Below, piece after piece: positions 51,696 to 60,720 of a DNA stretch of 64,000 bases (its first letter is position 1; each line of letters starts with the position of its first letter). The DNA lies in NCBI RefSeq assembly GCF_001999325.1, contig NZ_MVAR01000018.1, forward strand, positions 1 to 64,000, read 5' to 3'. The position numbers were made by a program, and so were the translations under genes. This DNA comes from Thioalkalivibrio versutus (GTDB lineage Bacteria; Pseudomonadota; Gammaproteobacteria; Ectothiorhodospirales; Ectothiorhodospiraceae). The notes beneath the pieces are model-generated. The model was not told the origin of the DNA and searched no databases. It saw only the letters and a program-made list of their open reading frames with translations.

Positions 51696-52739
51696 TTGGT
51701 CGCATCGACGGTGACCCCGGAGTGGATCGACGCCGGGGCTCGCTCCGCCGAGGAACTCCACGCGCTGTATGCGGGGCTGGCGAGCATGACCTCGCCGGAC
51801 GCCCCCCCGCGCGTACTCTGGACGCACGCCCGCGAGCCACATATTTCGGTCGGCGCCAGCCAGGATGCCGCGTCCGATCTGGACCTTGCGGCCTGTGCGG
51901 AGCAGGGCGTCCCGGTCGTGCGGCGCCCGCTGGGCGGTGGCTCGGTCTGGGTGGATGCCGATCAGGCCTGTTTCTTCCTGATCCAGCCGCGTCATGTCCT
52001 CGCTCGGGGGCATCGCCACTTGTTCGCGATGGGCTTGGGCATTGCGATGGATGTCCTGCGCGAGCTTGGGCTGGAGGGCGTGGAGGCGCGGGGTCAGGAT
52101 GTCTGGGTCCAGGGGCGCAAGATCATGGGCACCGGCGCGGCCACGCTCGACGAGGGCTGCGTGTTCGGGGCCAGCTTCCTGCGACACTTCCCGGTCGAGC
52201 GTTTTCTCGCCTGTGTCCATGCCCCTAGCGAGGGCTACCGCGACTGGCTGCGCCCGGCGCTGGAGACTGGCATGACGGATTGCGCCCGTCAGTGCCCGGA
52301 GCCGCCCGAGCCCGCGCAGGTCGAGGCCGCCCTGCGCGCGGTCCTGGAGCGCCGTTTCGGCGTGCCGGTGCGGGTGATCGAGCCGGACAGAGACACCATC
52401 GAACAGTGGCTGGCGGCCGGGCGCGAGGAGCTCGAGGATCTGGCCGACGGGCAGGGGTCGCCTGCGGTGCGCGACGGGATCCGCGTGAACCGCGACAACC
52501 ACGTGTTCGAGACCCGCGGGGCCTGTGGGCGCCTGCGTCTGCACGTCGAGGGCTCGCACATCGCACGGGTCTGGTGCGAGGACCCGGCGACCACCGCCAT
52601 CCTCGAGGAGCACCTGATTGGCGAGTCCCCGGAGCGCCTGCGCGTGCGCTCGCGCCTGAACGGCCAGCTCGACGCCCGCATGGTCGACGAGATCAGTGCC
52701 CGCATCGACGGGCTCTATCGCGGAATCGCGGCGGCCTGA
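51696..52739 (+). CDS. Lipoate-protein ligase A family protein (second ligase)
   Basis: A 347-residue biotin/lipoate A/B-ligase-family protein. The catalytic features RRPLGGGSVWVD near residue 70 and GRKIMGTGAA near residue 142 are intact. A C-terminal domain (from about residue 235) with GIRVNRDNHVFETRG is not the LplB form seen in the other ligase of the window. I propose a TTG start at 51696 because GAGGG lies about 8 nt upstream; a GTG at 51711 has no such signal. The target could be the normal 2-oxoacid dehydrogenase or glycine-cleavage lipoyl domains, or LbpA1 versus LbpA2. Two different ligases in 8 kb implies divided substrates. Confidence 0.85.
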   Translation: MVASTVTPEWIDAGARSAEELHALYAGLASMTSPDAPPRVLWTHAREPHISVGASQDAASDLDLAACAEQGVPVVRRPLGGGSVWVDADQACFFLIQPRHVLARGHRHLFAMGLGIAMDVLRELGLEGVEARGQDVWVQGRKIMGTGAATLDEGCVFGASFLRHFPVERFLACVHAPSEGYRDWLRPALETGMTDCARQCPEPPEPAQVEAALRAVLERRFGVPVRVIEPDRDTIEQWLAAGREELEDLADGQGSPAVRDGIRVNRDNHVFETRGACGRLRLHVEGSHIARVWCEDPATTAILEEHLIGESPERLRVRSRLNGQLDARMVDEISARIDGLYRGIAAA

Positions 52740-52778
52740 CCCGCCCATTTCGTTACCCACGAACGCCGGAGATGCCGT

Positions 52779-53162
52779 ATGTCCGAACCGACGATCGAAC
52801 GCCGCCTGGAGAAACGCGTCATCCTGATGACGCAGGATGCCGGCTTGACCGAGCGCATGCAGGCCCAACTGCCGCAGGGCTGGCAGTTGCACCGGGTGAC
52901 CGACCTGGATGAGCTCGGTCCGTGGAACGAGATCCTGCTGTATCGCTTCCTGCTGCTGGATCTGGACGAGATCGAGGCCTTCGACCCGCTGGACGTGATC
53001 CGGATGCTGCGCATGGAATACCAGATCAATCTTCCGGTATTCTGCTTCGGCGGGGATCAGGACATCCAGGACGAGATGCGCCTGGCCCGCGCCGATCGTT
53101 TCTTCGGGCGCGACGAAATGATCGACAAGCTTCCCGAGTTCATTCGCCAGTACGACTGGTAA
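52779..53162 (+). CDS. Receiver-like (pseudo-receiver) small protein, unknown function
   Basis: A 127-residue protein whose pattern resembles a CheY-type receiver fold. A first beta strand is VILMTQDAG; a second is WQLHRVTDLDEL; a hydrophobic strand FLLLDLDEIEAF has Asp at the place of the phospho-acceptor strand; and INLPVFCFGGDQ and ADRFFGRDEM lie where strands 4 and 5 would be. The acidic pocket residues near the N-terminus are not clearly conserved, so it may not be phosphorylated. It lies 39 nt after the second lipoate ligase gene and 53 nt before proV. No output domain is present. The receiver assignment is tentative. Confidence 0.7.
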   Translation: MSEPTIERRLEKRVILMTQDAGLTERMQAQLPQGWQLHRVTDLDELGPWNEILLYRFLLLDLDEIEAFDPLDVIRMLRMEYQINLPVFCFGGDQDIQDEMRLARADRFFGRDEMIDKLPEFIRQYDW

Positions 53163-53215
53163 CGGGCCCCGGTCCGGCCTGACGGTCGGACGCAGCGTTA
53201 CAGGGAGATCGTGGC

Positions 53216-54421
53216 ATGGAACCCATCATCCGGGTGCGCGAGCTGTACAAGGTCTTTGGGCCGAACCCGCAGGAAGGCCTGCGCCTGATCGAGGACGGCC
53301 TGGACAAGGACACCATCTTCGAGCGCACCGGCAACACGGTGGGTGTGAAGGACTGCAACCTCGATATCGCCGAGGGCGAGATCTTCGTGGTGATGGGGCT
53401 GTCCGGGTCGGGCAAGTCCACCCTGGTGCGTCTGCTCAACCGCCTGATCGAGCCCACTGCCGGCACCGTGGAGGTCCGTGGGCGTGACGTCACGCGTATG
53501 AGCCAGCGCGATCTGATCCGGTTGCGCAGCGAGGATCTGGCGATGGTGTTCCAGTCTTTCGCCCTGATGCCGCACAAGACCGTGATCGACAACGCCGCGC
53601 TGGGTCTGGAGATCGCCGGGGTCGGCCGCACCCGGCGCCGTGAACGCGCCCAGGAGGCGCTGGACCAGGTGGGTCTCAAGGCCCATGCCCGCAGCTATCC
53701 GGATGAACTTTCCGGCGGCATGCAGCAGCGCGTGGGCCTGGCCCGTGCGCTGGCCACTGACCCCTCGATCATGCTGATGGACGAGGCCTTCTCGGCGCTG
53801 GATCCGTTGATCCGCACCGAGATGCAGGACCGTCTGCTGGACCTGCAGCGCGAGCACCGACGTACGGTCGTGTTCATCTCCCACGATCTCGACGAGGCGA
53901 TCCGGATCGGGGATCGCATCGCCATCATGCAGGGGGGCGAGGTGGTGCAGGTCGGTACGCCGAAGGAAATCATCACGCACCCGGCCAACGAATACGTGCG
54001 CTCGTTCTTCCACGGCGTGGACATCACCCAGGTATTCCAGGCCTGCGACATCATGGACAGCGAGAACATCCCGGTACTGGATGCCGATACCACGGCCGGT
54101 GAGGCGCGCAACCGCATTGCCCACGTGCCGGGTAACGAGGCCGTGATCGTCGATGCCGGCGGGCGCTTCCAGTCCGTCGTCCAGGCCAAGCGTCTGGGCG
54201 AGCTTACCCTGGATCGCGCCGCCAGCGAGGTCGCGGTGGAGGTGGAGCCGGTCCCCGAGGATACGGCGCTGGCCGACCTGCCGCGGCGTGCTGCGCAGAG
54301 CCCGGTATCCATCCCGGTGGTGGATGGCGAGGGCCGGTTCCGCGGCCTGGTAACCCTGCAGCGCCTGGTCGAGGCCCTGGACCGCAGCCGCAACGCGGCC
54401 GCCGCGAACGGAGATTACTGA
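53216..54421 (+). CDS. proV: Glycine betaine/proline ABC transporter ATP-binding protein
   Basis: ATPase subunit of a ProU/OpuA-type osmoprotectant importer. The 401-residue protein has Walker A GLSGSGKST near residue 62, the signature LSGGMQQRVGLARAL near 163, Walker B IMLMDEAFSALD near 184, and the switch His in ISHDLDEA. A C-terminal CBS-domain pair (about residues 280-395) senses ionic strength in related proteins. The ATG at 53216 follows AGGGAGATCGTGGC. It is the first gene of proVWX and matches the osmotic needs of a halo-alkaliphile. Confidence 0.95.
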   Translation: MEPIIRVRELYKVFGPNPQEGLRLIEDGLDKDTIFERTGNTVGVKDCNLDIAEGEIFVVMGLSGSGKSTLVRLLNRLIEPTAGTVEVRGRDVTRMSQRDLIRLRSEDLAMVFQSFALMPHKTVIDNAALGLEIAGVGRTRRRERAQEALDQVGLKAHARSYPDELSGGMQQRVGLARALATDPSIMLMDEAFSALDPLIRTEMQDRLLDLQREHRRTVVFISHDLDEAIRIGDRIAIMQGGEVVQVGTPKEIITHPANEYVRSFFHGVDITQVFQACDIMDSENIPVLDADTTAGEARNRIAHVPGNEAVIVDAGGRFQSVVQAKRLGELTLDRAASEVAVEVEPVPEDTALADLPRRAAQSPVSIPVVDGEGRFRGLVTLQRLVEALDRSRNAAAANGDY

Positions 54422-54422
54422 C

Positions 54423-55265
54423 ATGGAGGGGCGCATCAATATCCCGGTGGGCGACTGGATCGAGAGCGGAGTCGACTGGATCCTCGATAACCTGGAGCCG
54501 GCGCTGGACGGTATTGCCTGGTTCCTGGGGCTGCTGACCAATTCCTTCGAGGGGGCCTTGCTCGCGATCCCCGCCTGGCTGCTGGTGCTGGTGCTGGTGG
54601 GGCTTAGCTGGTGGCGGGTCAGCTGGCGCTTCGGCATCTTCGCCATCGTGGCGCTGGGCCTGATCCTCGGGATGGACCTGTGGGAGCCCACCATCAAGAC
54701 GTTGTCGCTGGTGCTGGCGGCCACCGCCGTGGCGCTGGCGATCGGTATGCCGGTCGGGGTCGCGATGGCGCGCAGCGACTGGCTCGAGGCCTCCATCCGT
54801 CCGGTGCTGGATCTGATGCAGACCATGCCGCCCTTCGTCTACCTGATCCCCGCCGCAATCTTCTTCGGGCTGGGCACGGTGCCCGGCGCGATCGCCACGG
54901 TGGTGTTCTGCATGCCGCCGGTGGTGCGTCTGACCAATCTCGGCATCCGGCAGGTGAATCGCGAGCAGATCGAGGCCGGGCTGGCCTTCGGTTGCAATCG
55001 GCGCCAACTCCTGACCAAGATTCAGTTGCCTCTGGCGATGCCGTCGATCATGGCGGGCATCAACCAGACCATCATGCTGGCGCTCTCCATGGTGGTGATC
55101 GCGTCGATGATCGGTGCCGGCGGGCTTGGCAACACCGTGCTCACCGGTATCCAGCGGCTCGATGTCGGGCTGGGGTTCGAGGGCGGCCTGGGGGTCGTGA
55201 TCCTCGCCATCCTGCTCGACCGGATCACTCAGAGCGTAGGACTGCGGCGCAAGGCGAGCAGTTGA
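54423..55265 (+). CDS. proW: Glycine betaine/proline ABC transporter permease
   Basis: Inner-membrane permease of the ProU-type importer, 280 residues with about six membrane segments. The conserved coupling loop AGLAFGCNRRQLLTKIQLPLAMPSIMAGINQ (residues about 180-210) contains the family EAA-type motif. The N-terminal ~40 residues are periplasmic or amphipathic, as in ProW. It starts 1 nt after the proV stop, so translation is coupled. Confidence 0.95.
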   Translation: MEGRINIPVGDWIESGVDWILDNLEPALDGIAWFLGLLTNSFEGALLAIPAWLLVLVLVGLSWWRVSWRFGIFAIVALGLILGMDLWEPTIKTLSLVLAATAVALAIGMPVGVAMARSDWLEASIRPVLDLMQTMPPFVYLIPAAIFFGLGTVPGAIATVVFCMPPVVRLTNLGIRQVNREQIEAGLAFGCNRRQLLTKIQLPLAMPSIMAGINQTIMLALSMVVIASMIGAGGLGNTVLTGIQRLDVGLGFEGGLGVVILAILLDRITQSVGLRRKASS

Positions 55266-55315
55266 CCGGCCCTCGCGTCGCGCTATCCGTTTCACTCGAA
55301 GGAAGGAGTAGCACG

Positions 55316-56185
55316 ATGAACAAGACACTGACTTCAACCCTGCTGGGCGGCGTGCTGGCCGCCTCCATGGGGCTCTCCACGGTCCAGGCTGACGATATCC
55401 AGATTGGCTGGACCGCGTGGTCCGACGCCGAGTTCGTGACCCGGCTGGCGGAACGCGTCATCGAGGACGAGATGGGCTACTCGGTCGATCTGATTCAGAC
55501 CGATATCGCCCCGCAATACCAGGGCCTGGCCTCCGGCGACATCGACATGATGCTGATGGCCTGGCTGCCAGGGACCCACGCCGACTACATGGAACGCGTG
55601 GGGCAGGACGTGGTGAATCTTGGGCCGCTGTACGGAAACGCCCGCCTTGGCTGGGTGGTGCCGGACTATATCCCCGAGGACGAGCTCGGTTCCATCGAGG
55701 ACCTGAAGAAGGACTCCGTGCGGGACAAGCTGAATGGCCGCATCACCGGGATCGACCCGGGCGCTGGCCTGACGCGGCTGTCGGAAGAGGCCATGGAGAC
55801 CTACGGCCTGGATGGCTACAACCTGCAGATCTCCTCCGGGGCGGGCATGACCTCTGCGCTGGAACGCGCCATCCGTCGTGACGAGTGGATCGTGGTGACC
55901 GGCTGGAGCCCGCACTGGAAATTCGGCGCCCATGATCTGCGTTACCTCGAAGACCCGGAAGGGGCCCTGGGCAGCTTCGAACGGATCCATGCCCTGGCGC
56001 GTGAAGGCTTCGCCGAGGAGTACCACGACGTGGCGATGATGATCTCGCGTATGCACCTGGATCTCGAGGTCCTGGAAGACGCGATGTTTTACGCCCAGGA
56101 AAACTCCTACGCGGAGGCCGTGGATCGCTTTATCGAGGACAACCCGAAGTACGTGCAGTACTGGGTGACCGGCGTGATCGACTGA
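55316..56185 (+). CDS. proX: Glycine betaine/proline ABC transporter substrate-binding protein
   Basis: Periplasmic binding protein of the ProU-type importer, 289 residues with a signal peptide (residues 1-25, cleavage near VQAD). The mature protein has the OpuAC fold pattern: IQIGWTAWSDAEFVTRL near residue 28, GDIDMMLMAWLPGTHADY near 80, RITGIDPGAGLTRLSEEAM near 143 and VVTGWSPHWKF near 196. The Trp residues in AWLPGTH and GWSPHW are likely cation-pi ligands for the quaternary amine. The ATG at 55316 follows GGAAGGAGTAGCACG. It is followed by a terminator. Confidence 0.95.
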   Translation: MNKTLTSTLLGGVLAASMGLSTVQADDIQIGWTAWSDAEFVTRLAERVIEDEMGYSVDLIQTDIAPQYQGLASGDIDMMLMAWLPGTHADYMERVGQDVVNLGPLYGNARLGWVVPDYIPEDELGSIEDLKKDSVRDKLNGRITGIDPGAGLTRLSEEAMETYGLDGYNLQISSGAGMTSALERAIRRDEWIVVTGWSPHWKFGAHDLRYLEDPEGALGSFERIHALAREGFAEEYHDVAMMISRMHLDLEVLEDAMFYAQENSYAEAVDRFIEDNPKYVQYWVTGVID

Positions 56186-56209
56186 TCACCGCAGGCCATG
56201 GCCATGCCC

Positions 56210-56236
56210 GAAAGCCCCGCTCCGGCGGGGCTTTCT
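56210..56236 (+). terminator. Rho-independent terminator of proVWX
   Basis: GAAAGCCCCGC-TCC-GGCGGGGCTTTC with a T-rich end, 25 nt after the proX stop. Confidence 0.8.
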
Positions 56237-56656
56237 TCGTCTGGGCCCCGACTCCATTGTTAACCACGAAGCGCACGAAGATACGAAGAAGGGCCAAGGC
56301 GATTGCACCACGGAGGACATGAACCGCACGCGGAAGTCCGATTCGGGGGCGGGCGACGGGTCGATCGGAACACCTTGTCGGCATTCTCCGGTCACCATGA
56401 AGACGCCCCTCCCTCGGCATCCCGGAAACCGCGCAGCGGTTATCCGGGATCGCCACTGCTGGAGATCACCCGGACGTCCGGGGGCTCGCCCGGGAGATCC
56501 CGGCTCTCCGCTTCGCTGCGGCAGGGATGACGAGGGGATATGCGGCGGGGATGACGAGGGGGTATGCGGCCGGGGATAACGAGGGGCATGCGGCCGGGGA
56601 TGACGAGGGGCGTGTGGCAGGAGATGGCAAGGGACGGTTGTGGCTGGACCCGAAAC
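56237..56656. other. Gene-free region containing a 24-bp tandem repeat (56527-56640)
   Basis: No convincing gene. About 4.7 copies of a 24-25 bp unit, core ATGACGAGGGG-N2-ATGCGGC, begin at 56527, 56551, 56576, 56600 and 56624, drifting in sequence to the right. The DNA before them is a mix of short palindromic pieces (for example CCCGGACGTCCGGG at 56470-56483) typical of decayed intergenic repeats. Confidence 0.6.
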
Positions 56657-56693
56657 GCGAAAGGCCCCGGGCAGGTTGCCGCGGGGCCTTTCG
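56657..56693 (-). terminator. Terminator of the small unknown gene
   Basis: CGAAAGGCCCCG and CGGGGCCTTTCG arms (56657-56693) around a 12-nt loop, 45 nt beyond the stop of the minus-strand gene. Confidence 0.6.
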
Positions 56694-56738
56694 CTGTTGC
56701 CGTCCCCGATGGAGCGGGGCCGCGCTAGCCGGACTGGA

Positions 56739-57056
56739 TCAGCCGATCCAGGCGTGTTCCAGCACGTCGATGCGGACCTTCTCGTGGAAGGTCTCGCCAT
56801 TGCCCTCGATCACCAGGTCGCCAATGCGGGTGCCGGCGGTGTCGTAGCTGAACTTGCAGTCGAAGGTGCCCGGCAGGGACACGCTGCCCTCGCACAGGGT
56901 CTCGCCTTCTACGGAGAACGAGCACTGGGCGCTGCCGGAGCCGTTCAGCACGGCCTGCAGCCGGAATTCCTCGTTGACCGGACGACGGTAGAAGTTCGGG
57001 TCGCGGTTCGGGTTGTACTGCAGGTTGTTCAGCTTGACGAGCTTGACAAGTTTCAT
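56739..57056 (-). CDS. Small protein of unknown function
   Basis: A 105-residue cytoplasmic protein with no recognised family. It begins with a short basic segment (KLVKLVKLNNLQYNPNRDPNFYRRP). The rest looks all-beta: QAVLNGSGSAQCSFSVEGETLCEGSVSLPGTFDCKFSYDTAG contains three Cys, and DLVIEGNGETFHEKVRIDV follows. The pattern could be an immunoglobulin-like or carbohydrate-binding sandwich. The ATG at 57056 is supported by AGAGG about 8 nt upstream, and a hairpin follows the stop. It is divergent from the CbbQ-type operon with a 251-nt shared control region. Confidence 0.75.
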   Translation of the reverse strand: MKLVKLVKLNNLQYNPNRDPNFYRRPVNEEFRLQAVLNGSGSAQCSFSVEGETLCEGSVSLPGTFDCKFSYDTAGTRIGDLVIEGNGETFHEKVRIDVLEHAWIG

Positions 57057-57135
57057 ACCGGGTCCTCTATTGAAGCGCTGAATCCGAGTGACGGGCGCAT
57101 CCGCAAGACCAACCCCGCAGCCGTGGGGCGTTTGG

Positions 57136-57164
57136 TTCATGCAAGTGCGCAGGTTCGATAGAAT
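57136..57164 (+). promoter_or_regulatory. Probable promoter of the CbbQ-CbbO-deacetylase operon
   Basis: TTCATG (57136-57141), 17-bp spacer, TAGAAT (57159-57164; 5 of 6). The same AT-rich patch read on the minus strand gives TTGTTG-16-TATTCT, a possible divergent promoter for the small unknown gene. Confidence 0.45.
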
Positions 57165-57307
57165 AGAAACAGAGAATGATACAACAAAGCCTGCGGGAAC
57201 ACGATTGGCGGCCCGCCCAACGCGCAGCAGGGTAACGCCGCCCCCGCGCATACACCAGTCCCGGCCCCGCGGTCAGTCCCGACCGCGCGGTCGACATCGG
57301 AGATCCC

Positions 57308-58168
57308 ATGAAGAACCTGATCAACCGCATCCGCGGTGTGGAACGCGACGTCATCGAGAAACCGGGGGACGCGGGCGACGCCCCGTTCTACAAGCCCCAG
57401 CGCGACGAGATCGAGATCTTCAAGGCGGCCTACTCGAAGCGCCTGCCGGTGATGCTCAAGGGGCCGACCGGTTGCGGCAAGACCCGCTTCCTGGAGCACA
57501 TCGCCCACGTCCTGGGCCAGCCGCTGGTGACGGTGTCCTGCCACGAGGACCTGACCAGCTCCGACCTGGTCGGCCGCTTCCTGCTGGAGGGCGAGGAAAC
57601 CGTCTGGCAGGACGGCCCGCTGACGCGCTCTGTCAAGGAGGGTGCGATCTGCTACCTCGACGAAATCGTCGAGGCGCGCACCGACACCACCGTGGTGATC
57701 CACCCGCTGACTGACCACCGCCGCCAGCTCCCGCTGGACAAGAAGTCGCAGATCATCGATGCGCACGAAGACTTCATGCTGGTGATCTCCTACAACCCGG
57801 GCTATCAGACCGTACTGAAGGACCTGAAGCCCTCGACCAAGCAGCGCTTCGTCGGTATCCACTTCGACTACCCGGAGGAGGACGTCGAGCGCGAGATCGT
57901 GGCCAAGGAATCCGGTGGGCTGGACGCCGATCGCGTGGAGAAGCTGGTCGCCGCCGGGCGCAAGGCGCGCGCGCTGAAGGACCACGGTCTGGAAGAGGCC
58001 ACCTCCACCCGTGCGCTGGCCTACGCCGGCGAACTGATGCAGGCGGGCTTGAGCCCGCGTGTCGCCTGCCGCGCCGCGATGATTGCCCCGATCACCGATG
58101 ACCCCGAGCTGATCCAGGCGCTGGAAGAGATCTTCGACGCCCACTTCCCCGAGTCCGAAGCCGCGTGA
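57308..58168 (+). CDS. CbbQ/NorQ/NirQ-type MoxR AAA+ ATPase
   Basis: AAA+ ATPase of the MoxR class, 286 residues. CbbQ acts with the vWA protein CbbO to reactivate inhibited RubisCO, and NorQ with NorD to mature nitric oxide reductase. Walker A is [15 protein letters not shown] near residue 49, Walker B is [10 protein letters not shown] near 113 with an acidic pair, and sensor 1 is VISYNPGYQ near 158. The arginine-finger region KPSTKQRF lies near 173. The ATG at 57308 closes an ...GGAGATCCC leader. It overlaps the vWA gene by 4 nt. No RubisCO or nor gene is in view, so the client is unknown; the genus makes RubisCO a reasonable guess. Confidence 0.88.
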   Translation: MKNLINRIRGVERDVIEKPGDAGDAPFYKPQRDEIEIFKAAYSKRLPVMLKGPTGCGKTRFLEHIAHVLGQPLVTVSCHEDLTSSDLVGRFLLEGEETVWQDGPLTRSVKEGAICYLDEIVEARTDTTVVIHPLTDHRRQLPLDKKSQIIDAHEDFMLVISYNPGYQTVLKDLKPSTKQRFVGIHFDYPEEDVEREIVAKESGGLDADRVEKLVAAGRKARALKDHGLEEATSTRALAYAGELMQAGLSPRVACRAAMIAPITDDPELIQALEEIFDAHFPESEAA

Positions 58169-60720
58169 GTGACCCCGCGACTCAAGGCGGCGCGAAACCG
58201 GAGGCGGAAGAACTCGTCGAGATCGAGGAGATCCTCCAGCACCTGGAGGACATCAGCTTCGTCGCGCACCGCGATACGAAGGAGGCCCTGCCGGCGATCC
58301 GTCCGTTCGGGGCGACCATCGCGCGGCGCTGGATCGAGACCGCACGCGACCTGTTCTTCCATGACCGCGAGGCCGGCAAGAGCTTCATGCGCCATTCGGC
58401 CCGGCTTGCCGAGCACATGCAGACGGTGGAGCTGTGGCTGGAGCAGGCTGCGCGCTTTCAGGAGTGGGTGAACTCCAATTACGCCCTGGAAGGCTTCATG
58501 GCGCAGGCCGACCGGGTGTACGCGGAGTGGGGCGAGGCCGGCGAGCGCGAGTGGGCCGAGATCGGCCTGCGCTGGTGCGCACGCAGCCTGCCGGATGCCC
58601 GTGCCTATTTCGAGGCCCCATTCGACAAGCTCTCGGGCGGACGCGGCATCGAGGGCCTGCGCGCCCTGATCGAGCCGGCCGAAAAGCTGTTCGACGAGCG
58701 TGGCCTGACCCTGGACGCCTACCTCGAGGGTGCCCCGATCGCGCGCAACCTGGTCGGTGACGCGGGGCTGCTTTCCTGGGCGCGGCGCGGGGCGGACTTG
58801 CTGAAGGCCGGGCGCTCGCGCGGCGAGGCCTATTTCCGCCTGGAGAGCGACGAGAGTCTGAAGCTTCTGCTGGAGGCGCTGCCGGGCTTCCGTCCACGCA
58901 TGAACGGGCGCTTCCTGCGCCTGGTGTTGATGGCCTGGCTGGATGCCGATATCCCGCTGGCCGATTCCAGCTGGAAGCCGGGCGAGGGCCGCCCGATGCT
59001 CGAGACCGACGGGCGTCGCCTGTTCATGCCGGCGGTGATGGATTCGCGCGAGGAGGCGATCGTCGCCACCCAGCACGCGGCCGCGCATCTCGCCTTTGAT
59101 ACCTACGCGCAGTCCGACGTCGAGCGTCTGTTCGAGCGCGCCGGCGCCGAACATCCGCCGCTGGACGACAAGTCGCGCATCACCTGGCGCCCGTTGTTCG
59201 CGCCTTTCGAGGCGCGCATGTTCAGCTTCCAGGTGCTGTTTGACCTGGCCGAGGATTTGCGCGTGAACGCGCGCCTGGCCCCGCGCATCCCGAACTTCCT
59301 GTCGCGCCTGGTGGAACTCGCCCGCGCCCACGAGCGTCCGGAGGGCGCCGCCGGTATCTACTACGATTTCGCCCTGCGTGCCCACGAGGCCCTGCTGCGC
59401 GGCGAACCCCAGGACCCGCGCCTGGCGCGCATGCTGGAGCCGGACGCCGATATCGTCACTGCGTGGGCCGTGGGTGAGGAACTGTTCGCCGACGATACCT
59501 TCCCGGAGATCACGATCGAGGAGCGTGCCGAGGCCTATCTGCCGGGGCTGTCGCTGAACCAGTCGCTGCCGGTCTACCCGCAGCGCAAGCGCGACGGCAG
59601 TCTGGCCGACTTCCGCGATCACGAGGCCCACGACGAGCACAAGCTCGAGCACCAGAAACAGGAAGAACAACCCCAGCAGGCCCCGGAACAGGCGCAGAAG
59701 GACCCGGACGCGGATATCCAGACCCCGCAGCAGGAGACCTCCGGCACCGGCGGGCGCATCGGCACCGGCATACCGCAGCCGGCCCAGGTGGCCAAGCGCG
59801 GCGTACCCTATACGCCACGGAAGGACGGCATCCCGTATCCCGAGTGGGACTACCGCGAACAACGCTACATCTCCGACTGGGTGAACCTCTACGAGCGTGT
59901 GCTGGACGACGAGAACCCGGAGCTGGCGGCGACCATCCTGTCGGAGAACGCCGACACCCTGAAGCGTCTGACCCGCGGTCTGGAGATGCAGCGCCCGATG
60001 CGCCTGGCGCCGCAGCGCAAGCAGCTGGACGGCGACGAGCTGGATACCGAAGCGGTGATCGACTACATCGCCGACAAGAAGGCCGGGCTCTCGCCCAAGG
60101 CCTTCATCTACCGCCGCCGCGCGGTGCAGCACCGCGACACCTCGGTGCTGATGCTGGCGGACATGTCCACCTCCATCATGGCGCGCCACCCGAGTGGGCA
60201 GGGCAAGATCGTCGACCGCATCCGCGAGGGGATGATGCTGTTCGCCGAGGCGATCGAGAAGGTCGGCGATCCCTACGCGCTCGCCGGCTTTGCCTCCAAG
60301 CAGCGTGACCAGGTCAACTACTACTGGTTGAAGGATTTCAACGAGGACTTGAACGACACCGTGCGCGCCCGCATCGCCGGGGTGTCCGGGCGCCTGGCCT
60401 CGCGCATGGGGGCGGGCATCCGTCACTCGCTGGAGGCGTTCAAGCGCAACTCTAGCCAGCGCCGCCTGTTGCTGATCCTCACCGATGGGCGCCCGGCCGA
60501 CTACGACGATGGCGGTGACCAGCGCTATCTGCACGAAGACACCCGCATGGCGATGAAGGAGGCGGTGGATGCCGGTATTCACCCCTTCTGCATCACCCTG
60601 GACCCGTCCGGGTCCGAGTACCTGCCGGCCATCTTCGGGCCCGGGCACTACACCATCATCGACCACGTGGACGAGCTGCCGCGCCGTCTGCCCGAGATCT
60701 ACCTGAGGCTGCGCCAGTGA
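58165..60720 (+). CDS. CbbO/NorD-type von Willebrand factor A protein
   Basis: Partner of the MoxR ATPase, 851 residues. The length fits CbbO rather than the shorter NorD. The C-terminal vWA domain (about residues 655-845) has an intact MIDAS: DMSTS near residue 667 and [11 protein letters not shown] near 773. The large N-terminal part is helical, and a charged, Gln/Glu-rich linker lies at about residues 485-530. In CbbQO the vWA protein bridges the ATPase ring to its substrate. It starts GTG within the end of the ATPase gene (4-nt overlap) and ends in a GTGA overlap with the deacetylase-family gene, so all three products are coupled. Confidence 0.87.
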   Translation: MSDPATQGGAKPEAEELVEIEEILQHLEDISFVAHRDTKEALPAIRPFGATIARRWIETARDLFFHDREAGKSFMRHSARLAEHMQTVELWLEQAARFQEWVNSNYALEGFMAQADRVYAEWGEAGEREWAEIGLRWCARSLPDARAYFEAPFDKLSGGRGIEGLRALIEPAEKLFDERGLTLDAYLEGAPIARNLVGDAGLLSWARRGADLLKAGRSRGEAYFRLESDESLKLLLEALPGFRPRMNGRFLRLVLMAWLDADIPLADSSWKPGEGRPMLETDGRRLFMPAVMDSREEAIVATQHAAAHLAFDTYAQSDVERLFERAGAEHPPLDDKSRITWRPLFAPFEARMFSFQVLFDLAEDLRVNARLAPRIPNFLSRLVELARAHERPEGAAGIYYDFALRAHEALLRGEPQDPRLARMLEPDADIVTAWAVGEELFADDTFPEITIEERAEAYLPGLSLNQSLPVYPQRKRDGSLADFRDHEAHDEHKLEHQKQEEQPQQAPEQAQKDPDADIQTPQQETSGTGGRIGTGIPQPAQVAKRGVPYTPRKDGIPYPEWDYREQRYISDWVNLYERVLDDENPELAATILSENADTLKRLTRGLEMQRPMRLAPQRKQLDGDELDTEAVIDYIADKKAGLSPKAFIYRRRAVQHRDTSVLMLADMSTSIMARHPSGQGKIVDRIREGMMLFAEAIEKVGDPYALAGFASKQRDQVNYYWLKDFNEDLNDTVRARIAGVSGRLASRMGAGIRHSLEAFKRNSSQRRLLLILTDGRPADYDDGGDQRYLHEDTRMAMKEAVDAGIHPFCITLDPSGSEYLPAIFGPGHYTIIDHVDELPRRLPEIYLRLRQ

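Noticed and set aside
56527-56640. CRISPR-like array
   Set aside because: Units are contiguous with no unique spacers, the repeat drifts, and no cas genes are present.
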